Positions 4,905 through 11,964 of a DNA stretch of 14,571 bases are shown here, piece after piece (position 1 is the first letter of the stretch; each line of letters starts with the position of its first letter). This DNA comes from Ruminococcaceae bacterium UBA6855 (lineage in GTDB: Bacteria; Bacillota; Clostridia; Oscillospirales; Acutalibacteraceae). The stretch lies in contig DKDF01000095.1 in the NCBI GenBank assembly GCA_002451755.1, forward strand, positions 1 through 14,571, read 5' to 3'. The position numbers were made by a program, and so were the translations under genes. The notes under the pieces are model-generated. The model saw only the letters and a program-made list of their open reading frames with translations. It made no database searches and had not been told where the DNA came from.

Positions 4905-4934
4905 GATTTTGGCGCACTGCGGCGCGCCGAAATC
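4905..4934 (+). promoter_or_regulatory. Leader hairpin before the gntR ribosome site
   Basis: GATTTTGGCGC (4905-4915) pairs with GCGCCGAAATC (4924-4934) through 11 bp including one U-G pair, loop of 8 nt. It ends 6 nt before AAAGGAG (4941-4947). There is no T-run, so it is not a terminator; it may stabilise the mRNA 5' end or tune translation. Confidence 0.5.
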
Positions 4935-4954
4935 AAAAAGAAAGGAGAATCGCT

Positions 4955-5329
4955 GTGGTCTTAATCGACAAGCAGAGCCGCGTGCCGGCATATGAGCAGA
5001 TAAGGAATCAGCTGCTGACTCTTATCCTTGTCGGTACATTCGCTCCGCACTCGCAGCTGCCGTCAATCCGATCCATCGCAACCGACGCCGGCGTGAACAT
5101 AAACACGGTCAAAAAGGCGTTCTCCGACCTTGAATCCTACGGTGCGATATACACCGTGCCCGGAAAGGGAAGCTTCGTCAGCGAAAAGGCTTTCAAGAAC
5201 GATTCGGTGCACGACACGGCAGTGTCCGAAGTTTCGGACGCCATCTCCGCCGCCCGCGCCAAGGGACTCAAAAAGCAGGAAATTATCGACATACTCAATG
5301 AAATCTACACTCAGGAGGAAGAATCATGA
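4955..5329 (+). CDS. GntR-family repressor, YtrA subfamily, 124 aa
   Basis: Winged-helix DNA-binding domain (residues about 9-77) with the GntR core LPSIRSIATDAGVNINTVKK, then LESYGAIYTVPGKGSFV as the wing. The C-terminal part is only about 45 residues of helix (SEVSDAISAARAKGLKKQEI), as in YtrA-type members that lack a ligand-binding domain and simply dimerise. Start is GTG 4955, preceded by AAAGGAG with 7-nt spacing. Its stop overlaps the ATG of the ABC ATPase (ATGA), so it is translationally coupled and controls the transporter it is encoded with. The inducer is unknown; in relatives induction follows cell-envelope stress or antibiotics. Confidence 0.93.
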   Translation: MVLIDKQSRVPAYEQIRNQLLTLILVGTFAPHSQLPSIRSIATDAGVNINTVKKAFSDLESYGAIYTVPGKGSFVSEKAFKNDSVHDTAVSEVSDAISAARAKGLKKQEIIDILNEIYTQEEES

Positions 5330-6243
5330 TTGAAGTAATCGGCGTTACCAAACGGTTTCAGGACTTCACCGCCATTCAGAATCTTTCGCTGAAAGTCGAA
5401 AAGTCGTCAATATACGGGCTTGTCGGCTACAACGGCGCGGGCAAAACGACGCTTCTCAAGACGGTCGCCGGAGTCTACAGAGCCGACGAGGGCGAGGTCA
5501 AAATATTCGGCGAGAATGTTTTTGACAACGCAAAAGTGAAGCAGAGACTTTTCTATGTCCCCGACGACATATATTTCGAGCCCAACGCGACTATCGAGAG
5601 CATGGGCAAATTCTACGCAGGCTACTATCCCCGCTTCAGCTTCGACACCATGCACAAGCTCTCAAAGGTTTTCGGGCTTGACACGAAGAAGAGCATACGC
5701 GGCTTTTCAAAGGGTATGCAGAGACAGGCGGAGATAATCCTCGGAATGTCCACGATGCCAGAGGTCATTCTTCTCGACGAGAGCTTTGACGGACTCGACC
5801 CGGCGAAGAGGAACCTCATCAAGAATCTTCTGCTTGAATACATGGCGGAGGAGGAATGCTCGGTCATAATCTCATCCCACAATCTCCACGACCTTGCGGA
5901 CATGTGCGATCACATCGCGCTGATAAACGGCAAGAGCATTGTTATGGACTGCTCGGTCGACGACATCAGCGGCTCGCGCTGCAAGTTCAGGCTTGTGTTC
6001 GACCGCGATGTTGACGAGAGCGACTTCAAGGCGCTCGACATCAAGCACTTCTCGAAGGACGGAAAGATAATCACCCTGAGCGCCAACGGCGACATGGACG
6101 AAAACGAGAAGAAGCTTCAGGAAATGAAGCCGCTGATGATCGAAAAATTCCCGCTCACGCTCGAAGAGATCTTCCTCGAGGAGATGGAGGGCAGCGACTA
6201 CGACTTCAAGGACATCTTCGGCAAGACCGAAGAGAAGAAATGA
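5326..6243 (+). CDS. ABC transporter ATP-binding protein, 305 aa
   Basis: Hydrolyses ATP to drive the two permeases encoded next. Walker A is GYNGAGKT (34-41), the signature region is RGFSKGMQRQ (about 125-134, a degenerate LSGGQ), Walker B is VILLDESFDGLD (147-158) with catalytic Glu152, and the switch His is in SSH (His185). The expected Q-loop Gln is not evident: the segment reads FYVPDDIYFEP (77-86), a substitution I associate with YtrB/BcrA-like proteins. Residues from about 215 to 305 form an acidic accessory C-terminal region. The start overlaps the gntR stop by 4 bp, and the next gene starts 10 nt after its stop. Confidence 0.95.
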   Translation: MIEVIGVTKRFQDFTAIQNLSLKVEKSSIYGLVGYNGAGKTTLLKTVAGVYRADEGEVKIFGENVFDNAKVKQRLFYVPDDIYFEPNATIESMGKFYAGYYPRFSFDTMHKLSKVFGLDTKKSIRGFSKGMQRQAEIILGMSTMPEVILLDESFDGLDPAKRNLIKNLLLEYMAEEECSVIISSHNLHDLADMCDHIALINGKSIVMDCSVDDISGSRCKFRLVFDRDVDESDFKALDIKHFSKDGKIITLSANGDMDENEKKLQEMKPLMIEKFPLTLEEIFLEEMEGSDYDFKDIFGKTEEKK

Positions 6244-6253
6244 GGTGGCACAG

Positions 6254-8755
6254 ATGAAGAAAAAATATAAGAACACCTTCTGGTTCTCCGTCGCGCACGC
6301 GATGAAGAAGAACTTCATTCTCCCGCTGCTGGCATTTGCGGTGAGCATGTTTTTCTATCTCTCCAACTTCTGCTGGGAAAAGATAAGAGAAGCAAAAGAA
6401 ACTGCCTCAATCAAGGGTCAGGATGTTTTGAAGATAATGCGCAACACATATGAAGTGTTCATCTTCAACTCCGAACAGGCATCATATGATCCGCTGTTTT
6501 ATATCTTCCCCGCCCTGCTCGTTGTGATATCGCTCCTGCTCGGCGTTTTGCTGTTCAGATTCGTCACGAACAAAAAGACGGTCAACGTCTACTACAGTCT
6601 CGGCATCAAGCGCGCCGATCTCTACACCGCGCGTCTTCTTGCGGGCGTGTTCATGATGCTCGCGGCGGTACTCATCCCGCTCGCGGTTTCACTCGGGCTC
6701 AACCTCCACTATTTCGGCTCGTCCGTCATGCTCTGGCGAACCTTCCTGTTTTATGCGGTACACAGCACGATATGCGTGCTCGCCGGTCTTACAATATCGG
6801 CGGCGGTCTCGAGCTGCGTGGGCACGGTTGTTGAATCGCTTGGCTTCTCAGCCGTTCTTGCGGCGTTCCCGAGCGTTGTGACGATGTGCGTGAACTACGG
6901 CGTTCCCTCAATTCTCAACGGCGCACCCGCCGTAACCTACTATGGCATATATCCTAATGCGTCAAGCTACGGGGAGCTGCACTTCGACATAACGGACTCC
7001 ACCATATTCGGGCGTATCATCAGTCATATAAATCTGCTCATGCTCAACAGAAGTTCTTTTATTAACTCTTCTTCCGTTGAAGCTATGACAAAAGAGGCGG
7101 CAAAGAAATGGACTGCGCCCTCACTGACCCCCTATATTCTCTGGGCAGTTCTCATCGCCGCGTTCTTCGTGTTCGGTCTGTTCATGTTCAAACGCAGAAA
7201 AGCCGAGATATGCGGATTCCCCGGAAGAAGCAACGTTCTCAACTTCGTACTCTGCATGATTGCCTCTTTCGGAGTGGCCTCGTTGGTGCTGTACTTCGTA
7301 GTTTCCGAAATACCACAGATAACAACCTGGATGATCATAGTCGGGCTGATGATAATCAGCATCATAATCTTCCTGATATTCGACATTATTCTTCACCTGA
7401 GCTTCAAAGCCATCAAAAAGGACTGGAAGATAGGTCTCGTCCACGCCGGACTCATGCTGGCGTTCCTGCTCTCGCTCTACACCGGATTCTTCGGCTACAG
7501 CAGCCGCGTGCCGGATATTCAGGATATTGACAGTGTATCCATCTCCTCCCCCAACGCGCTGATGGGCAGCTACCAGCTTGGACGCGAGCTTAGCAGCAGC
7601 TATGTCACGGACAGATATTATTCAGATGTATACTCAAATTACTACTATGTCAGCAACCGCTCGGTTTCCCTCATCGAAAACTTCAAAGACAAAGATGATA
7701 TAAACACCGTGCGTGAAATACACAAGGCCATGATAAAAGCCGGAAATATCCACAGAGTCAACACAAACTCCGACGACTATTCAAAGAGAATAACCTGCCA
7801 GAGCGTTGTTATAAGATACAAGCTCAAGAACGGACGCGAGCTTGTCAGAGTCTATGAATATGTTCCGCTGACAAACTATCCGACACTCTATACTCTCGAA
7901 GACACCAAGAATTGGAACAGCAAGATAAAGGACGAACTGCTCAACATCGACTCGGAAAATGTTATCCCGATAGTTTTCTCCGCCCAGATGGACAACAGGA
8001 TAGCTGTTGACGAAGAGCTGACGGCTGGTCTTGCGCGCGCGATATACAATGATATAACCACGCTGAGCTCCGACAAATTCCTGACAAGCAACGCCAAATA
8101 TCTCGGTTCGGTTGCATTCTATGTCAACAGGGAGCAGAGAGAAGATTACTCAATGTATGAATCATCCGAATATGTCAATGCGACTTCAATGACGGATGAA
8201 ATCGTTGAAGACGAGCCTTTGTCCCGTCAGGAAACTGTTGACAACCTTGCAATTCGAGATGACTCACAAGGTCAATACCTCGCGCTCGGCGACTTTTCGG
8301 TAGTCCCGATAACCGAGGAAATGACAAACACGATAAGCTTCCTCAAGGCTCACGGACTCTATGAGAAGCTCAGCGACGAGTCGCCGATAGTCAGCGCAAG
8401 AATAGCAGACATGGGCAAAGCCACATCCTCAGACGATATGAGACACGGTTTCGCCTATTCCAGCCCGATTTTCAACTCATTCTGGGATGACGGCAAGTCA
8501 AAGCCATATTCAAAGAAAGACTCTGACGGCTACGCATATGAAGTTAGCAGCTACACCAGCGGCGACTTCATGCCGGACGACTCAAAGACCGTCACCGACA
8601 AGGTGACGCTCGAAAAACTCGCCGCCAACGCCTACGGCTACAGATTCGATCTCACGGGCGGATATCTTGTTGAATTCAAGCGCGCGAACGGCTGCCTTAC
8701 AATAATGTATGTTCCGAAAGGGCGCATCGAGCTGAATCTCGGCACGGGCAAATAA
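6254..8755 (+). CDS. ABC transporter permease 1, 833 aa, with large C-terminal extracytoplasmic region
   Basis: Membrane subunit of the GntR-linked ABC system. About nine helices are visible (counting from ATG 6254, roughly residues 21-37, 80-104, 128-150, 165-187, 193-213, 295-313, 328-348, 359-382 and 395-415), the last ending at LYTGFFGYSS. The remaining ~415 residues have no further helix and, with a positive-inside N-terminus (MKKKYKN), would lie outside the membrane. This region contains VVIRYKLKNGRELVRVYEY, ITEEMTNTISFLKAHGLYEK and the C-terminal LTGGYLVEFKRANG, which from memory resemble DUF6449. ATG 6254 is preferred to GTG 6245 because GAGGTGG lies just upstream. It is a paralogue of the next gene. 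Substrate unknown. Confidence 0.85.
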   Translation: MKKKYKNTFWFSVAHAMKKNFILPLLAFAVSMFFYLSNFCWEKIREAKETASIKGQDVLKIMRNTYEVFIFNSEQASYDPLFYIFPALLVVISLLLGVLLFRFVTNKKTVNVYYSLGIKRADLYTARLLAGVFMMLAAVLIPLAVSLGLNLHYFGSSVMLWRTFLFYAVHSTICVLAGLTISAAVSSCVGTVVESLGFSAVLAAFPSVVTMCVNYGVPSILNGAPAVTYYGIYPNASSYGELHFDITDSTIFGRIISHINLLMLNRSSFINSSSVEAMTKEAAKKWTAPSLTPYILWAVLIAAFFVFGLFMFKRRKAEICGFPGRSNVLNFVLCMIASFGVASLVLYFVVSEIPQITTWMIIVGLMIISIIIFLIFDIILHLSFKAIKKDWKIGLVHAGLMLAFLLSLYTGFFGYSSRVPDIQDIDSVSISSPNALMGSYQLGRELSSSYVTDRYYSDVYSNYYYVSNRSVSLIENFKDKDDINTVREIHKAMIKAGNIHRVNTNSDDYSKRITCQSVVIRYKLKNGRELVRVYEYVPLTNYPTLYTLEDTKNWNSKIKDELLNIDSENVIPIVFSAQMDNRIAVDEELTAGLARAIYNDITTLSSDKFLTSNAKYLGSVAFYVNREQREDYSMYESSEYVNATSMTDEIVEDEPLSRQETVDNLAIRDDSQGQYLALGDFSVVPITEEMTNTISFLKAHGLYEKLSDESPIVSARIADMGKATSSDDMRHGFAYSSPIFNSFWDDGKSKPYSKKDSDGYAYEVSSYTSGDFMPDDSKTVTDKVTLEKLAANAYGYRFDLTGGYLVEFKRANGCLTIMYVPKGRIELNLGTGK

Positions 8756-8763
8756 AATCAAAT

Positions 8764-8795
8764 CGGCGGCTGTATTCGAAAAGGTACAGCCGCCG
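8764..8795 (+). promoter_or_regulatory. Intercistronic hairpin between the two permease genes
   Basis: CGGCGGCTGTA (8764-8774) and TACAGCCGCCG (8785-8795) form a perfect 11-bp stem with a 10-nt loop. No T-run follows (GAGAAAAAATATCGG), so complete termination is unlikely. It may protect the upstream mRNA end or set the ratio of the two permeases. It lies 13 nt before the GGGAGGG ribosome site of permease 2. Confidence 0.6.
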
Positions 8796-8822
8796 GAGAA
8801 AAAATATCGGGAGGGATAAAAA

Positions 8823-11342
8823 GTGAACAAATCAAGAGACGGCTTCAAAAGCCCATTCGGCTTCACGGTCGTTCACGCGATAAGAAAGAATTTTGCTTTT
8901 CCGCTCGCGATTTTTGTCATGAACCTGGCACTCTACCTCAACGGATTCTTTGGGAGCGAAAAGATGAGGCAGTTCATGGCGCTGTCCAAAGCCGGTTCGC
9001 CGACGGCTCACGCTCTGCGTGAATCCGGAAAATTTTTAATAATCGGCGGATCTGACAACTATATGCTGACAGATATTCTCTATTTTTACACGGCGGCAGT
9101 CGTTGTTCTCTCCGCCGCGCTGGGCATAATGCTTTTCAGATTCGTCTCAAGCAAGGCAAAAAGCAACATATATTTCAGCCTCGGCATCAGCCGCGCGGGT
9201 CTGTTTTCGGCTCATTGGCTCGCAGGCACCGCAATGCTCGAAGCGGCGGTGCTGCTCCCGCTCGCGGTCTCGGCGATACTGAACCTCGCCTACTTCGGCT
9301 CGTCCGTGATGCTCTGGCGCGCGCTGCTGTTTTACGCCGTGCATATGACTGTAACGGCTCTCGCGGGGGTCACTATAGCGGCGGCGGTTTCGGTCTGTGT
9401 AGGGACAATAAGCGAATCCGTCATATTCTCGCTCGCTTTTCTCGCGTTTCCGATCGCCGCCGTATATTTTCTCAACAACGCGGTGCCACATCTGCTCTTC
9501 GGCGCGCCGAGCAACACAAACTACGCGCTCTATCCGTCGGCAAGCCACAACCAGGATATCAGCATGGCTCTCTCCCCTTTCGGGCGCGTGCTGTCGTATC
9601 TCAATCTGCCGATTCTCAACAACGACGCGTTTACTCGCTCCGGCACATTCGTCTCAAACGGATTTTCCGCAATGAGCGCAGATAAGCTGAAAAGCTGGAG
9701 CGCACCGTCACTAAAGCCATACATACTTTGGGCGATACTGACAGCCCTGCTGTTTGTTTTCGGGCTTTTGATGCTGAGAAAAAGAAAGGTTGAGATTTGC
9801 GGCTTCAGCGGCAGGAGCAAAATAGCAAACTTTGTGATAACCGCAATGGTCTCGGTCTCCGCGATTGCAATGGCGGTCTCCGTCGGGCTTAAACCCGCTG
9901 CCAATAAAGAATATCTGCTTTACAGCGTGATATTCGTGCTTTTGAGCGCCGTGATATTCGTCATTCTCGATTTTGTGCTGAATCGAAGCTTCAAGATAAT
10001 CAAAAAAGAATGGAAATACGGGCTCATCCACATGGCTCTCGCCTGCGTTGTTATGCTCTCGCTCTACACCGGATTTTTCGGCTACAGCGGTCGTCTGCCG
10101 GATATAGACAAAATCGAGAGCGTGTCGGTCTCAGCGCCGGACATACTGCTCGGCAGCTATATGTCAAACAGCGACGATCTGACCTTCAGCGACTACTCGG
10201 GCTACTATGATTCCGTCGATGATAAAGGCAATATAGTAAACACCAACAACAAGCGCTACTACCTCACAAACATCGACACCACGCGCATGGTTATCGGCGG
10301 ATTCAGGAGCGAGAGCGACATAAAGACCGTTCGCGAGCTGCACAAAAAGCTCATCGCTTCCGGCAGAAGAGCCGTTTCGCAGAGCGAGGATTATTCCGAA
10401 AGAACCGTGAACAACACCGTAATTATAAGATACAAGCTCAAGAATGGGCGCGAGATCATAAGAGAATATCAGACCGTTGTACTCAGCGACTACCGCTCGC
10501 TCTACTCCGTCGAAAACACCGAGAACTGGAACGGCAAAATCAAAAATGAGCTGCTGAACATCGATAGCGAAAAGGTATTCCCCGTTCTGTTTTCAAGGCA
10601 GATGGACGAGAAGACGGTAATTGACCCGCAGTTTACACAGGGGCTTGCCCGCGCGATATATAACGACATAACTTCTCTCGGCGCGGACAGAATACTCTGC
10701 TCCGACTCAAAGTGGCTCGGCGCGGTAGCCCTCTATCACGACATAGCGTCGAACGGAGTCGAAGTCGTGACGGCGACCCAAGCTCACGCGGATGTTTCCG
10801 ATATCGACGATGTTGATACTCCGGCAGACAATGTCCGCAACGCATGGAAAATCAGCAACTACGCAAACGAGGCGATGACGAACGGCTCGGAATACGGCGA
10901 TTTCGGCAAATTCAAGACAGTTATTCCGATAACCGAAGAGATGACGAACACCGTAGAGTATCTCAAGAGTCACGGGCTCTATGACAAGCTCGGCGACAAA
11001 TCGCCGATAGTCAGCGTCAGGGTCGCGGACATTGGCAAAACGACCGTCGGCGGAGATTTATACGCCACGCCGATATTCAACGCTTTCTGGGACAACGGCA
11101 AATCAAAGCCCGAGAGAAACAAAGACAACGGCGAAGTGATAAGCGCATACACGAGCGGCGATTTCATGCCGAAGGACTCGAAAGAATTCACCGACAGCGC
11201 GACAATAAACACCCTCGCCGACAACGCCTACGGCTACAGATTCGACCTCACGGGCGGATATGTTGTTGAATTCAGGCGCGCGAACGGATGCAGAACGATA
11301 ATGTATGTCCCGAAAGGGCGCGTTGAGCTGAATCTCGGTTAA
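8823..11342 (+). CDS. ABC transporter permease 2, 839 aa, paralogue of permease 1
   Basis: Same layout as permease 1: about nine helices (roughly 24-41, 85-107, 131-154, 168-192, 199-220, 297-315, 332-352, 361-386, 398-417), then a C-terminal region of about 420 residues. Shared blocks include YFGSSVMLWR, LFYAVH, LYTGFFGYSGRLPDI, YKLKNGRE, ITEEMTNT, DKSPIVS and LTGGYVVEFRRANGC. The proteins align nearly end to end, so a tandem duplication followed by divergence is likely, and they may form a heterodimer on the shared ATPase. The least conserved part is around 10745-10910 (MYESSEYVNATS side of permease 1 versus VVTATQAHADVSDID here). Start is GTG 8823 after GGGAGGG at 7-nt spacing. Last gene of the operon. 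Confidence 0.85.
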   Translation: MNKSRDGFKSPFGFTVVHAIRKNFAFPLAIFVMNLALYLNGFFGSEKMRQFMALSKAGSPTAHALRESGKFLIIGGSDNYMLTDILYFYTAAVVVLSAALGIMLFRFVSSKAKSNIYFSLGISRAGLFSAHWLAGTAMLEAAVLLPLAVSAILNLAYFGSSVMLWRALLFYAVHMTVTALAGVTIAAAVSVCVGTISESVIFSLAFLAFPIAAVYFLNNAVPHLLFGAPSNTNYALYPSASHNQDISMALSPFGRVLSYLNLPILNNDAFTRSGTFVSNGFSAMSADKLKSWSAPSLKPYILWAILTALLFVFGLLMLRKRKVEICGFSGRSKIANFVITAMVSVSAIAMAVSVGLKPAANKEYLLYSVIFVLLSAVIFVILDFVLNRSFKIIKKEWKYGLIHMALACVVMLSLYTGFFGYSGRLPDIDKIESVSVSAPDILLGSYMSNSDDLTFSDYSGYYDSVDDKGNIVNTNNKRYYLTNIDTTRMVIGGFRSESDIKTVRELHKKLIASGRRAVSQSEDYSERTVNNTVIIRYKLKNGREIIREYQTVVLSDYRSLYSVENTENWNGKIKNELLNIDSEKVFPVLFSRQMDEKTVIDPQFTQGLARAIYNDITSLGADRILCSDSKWLGAVALYHDIASNGVEVVTATQAHADVSDIDDVDTPADNVRNAWKISNYANEAMTNGSEYGDFGKFKTVIPITEEMTNTVEYLKSHGLYDKLGDKSPIVSVRVADIGKTTVGGDLYATPIFNAFWDNGKSKPERNKDNGEVISAYTSGDFMPKDSKEFTDSATINTLADNAYGYRFDLTGGYVVEFRRANGCRTIMYVPKGRVELNLG

Positions 11343-11372
11343 ATATTAAAACTCCCTTAAACACACATAGCC

Positions 11373-11418
11373 CCGGGCTTCGCGGAAAATCTGTGAAGCC
11401 CGGAGCCGTTTTATATTT
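11373..11418 (+). terminator. Terminator of the GntR/ABC operon
   Basis: CCGGGCTTC (11373-11381) pairs with GAAGCCCGG (11395-11403); the stem extends inward by G-U and C-G. The following T-tract is weak (GTTTTATATTT). It starts 30 nt after the permease 2 stop. Confidence 0.75.
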
Positions 11419-11423
11419 ATACA

Positions 11424-11452
11424 TGAAAAAATGCGACCCAGAAGGATCGCAT
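11424..11452 (-). terminator. Terminator of secG
   Basis: On the minus strand ATGCGATCC, loop TTCT, GGGTCGCAT (11452-11431) forms 9 bp including one G-U pair and runs into TTTTTTCATG. It lies 32 nt past the secG stop, back to back with the operon terminator on the other strand. Confidence 0.85.
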
Positions 11453-11484
11453 AAGTTCAGCTTTCAGATATTACTTGTCCTGTA

Positions 11485-11733
11485 TTAAAGGAAGAGAAGA
11501 AGCAGGGTTGCAACGAGTGCGAGAACGAAGAAAGAGATAGCGATGATCTTCGTGATAAGCACAAGCTTCGACTCCATAGTCCTGCTCTTGTTCTTGCCGA
11601 AGAAAGTCTCTGCGCCGCCTGCGATAGCGCCGGAAAGACCTGCGGACTTACCCTCCTGAAGAAGGACGAGAACAATAATAGCGACCGAAAGAAGAATGAG
11701 GACTATGCCCAATATAATCTCATGTACTGCCAT
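11485..11733 (-). CDS. secG: Preprotein translocase subunit SecG, 82 aa
   Basis: Small accessory membrane subunit of the SecYEG channel. Two hydrophobic helices (about residues 5-25 and 58-82) flank the conserved cytoplasmic stretch LLQEGKSAGLSGAIAGGAE followed by TFFGKNKSRTME, which is diagnostic. ATG 11733 is chosen because GGAGG lies 8 nt upstream; an in-frame ATG at 11787 would add 18 residues that overlap the promoter. Monocistronic between a promoter (11794-11766) and a terminator (11452-11424). An 18-bp palindrome overlaps its -10 box. Confidence 0.95.
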   Translation of the reverse strand: MAVHEIILGIVLILLSVAIIVLVLLQEGKSAGLSGAIAGGAETFFGKNKSRTMESKLVLITKIIAISFFVLALVATLLLLFL

Positions 11734-11756
11734 GAAGTTAACCTCCAAACACAAAT

Positions 11757-11794
11757 TGCTAAAATATTTTAGCATATACTTTGACACATTTCAA
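11757..11794 (-). promoter_or_regulatory. secG promoter with an 18-bp perfect palindrome over the -10 box
   Basis: Minus strand TTGAAA (11794-11789), 17-bp spacer, TAAAAT (11771-11766). The palindrome TGCTAAAATATTTTAGCA (11757-11774) is perfect over 18 bp and contains the whole -10 box and start region. It could be an operator or, in the transcript, a short 5'-end hairpin. Confidence 0.7.
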
Positions 11795-11858
11795 TAGTTT
11801 TTACAAAAACTTTTGCCGAACGGAGAAATTTTCCTTCCGAAAGATGTATTATCAGCGC

Positions 11859-11964
11859 GCGGCTGAGCAAACTACTCTCAGCGGCAAGAGTCCGAAGTCA
11901 ATGCGTTTGCAGGACTTTTCCCGCCGACCGTTTTGCGGGGAAGCCTTGCAAACGGTCTTTTTTT
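11859..11964 (+). ncRNA. Possible plus-strand RNA between secG and parC (tentative)
   Basis: The gap contains several stackable stems on the plus strand: GCTGAG/CTCAGC (11862-11882), AAGAGTCC/GGACTTTT (11886-11919, one G-U), and a long rod from CGTTTGCA (11904-11911) to TGCAAACG (11947-11954), ending in T7. A TATTAT box (11847-11852) would place a start near 11859, but its -35 box is poor, so the 5' end is a guess. No ORF fits. The same DNA could instead only supply a 3' structure to the parC mRNA. Confidence 0.3.
11926..11964 (+). terminator. Strong plus-strand terminator at the end of parC
   Basis: GACCGTTTTGC (11926-11936) with GCAAACGGTC (11948-11957), one bulged T, followed by seven T's (11958-11964) that overlap the parC stop codon. 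The T-run is on the plus strand only, so as an intrinsic terminator it works against transcription coming toward parC, not for parC itself. A competing long hairpin (11904-11954) shares the same 3' arm. Confidence 0.7.

Noticed and set aside
3255..4955. Second attachment site (copy of the tRNA-Lys 3' end)
   Set aside because: No repeat of the T-arm/acceptor sequence was found by eye in this stretch.
11788..11962. T-box or other known riboswitch in the secG-parC gap
   Set aside because: No AGGGTGGNACCGCG T-box sequence or other riboswitch core that I recognise is present.
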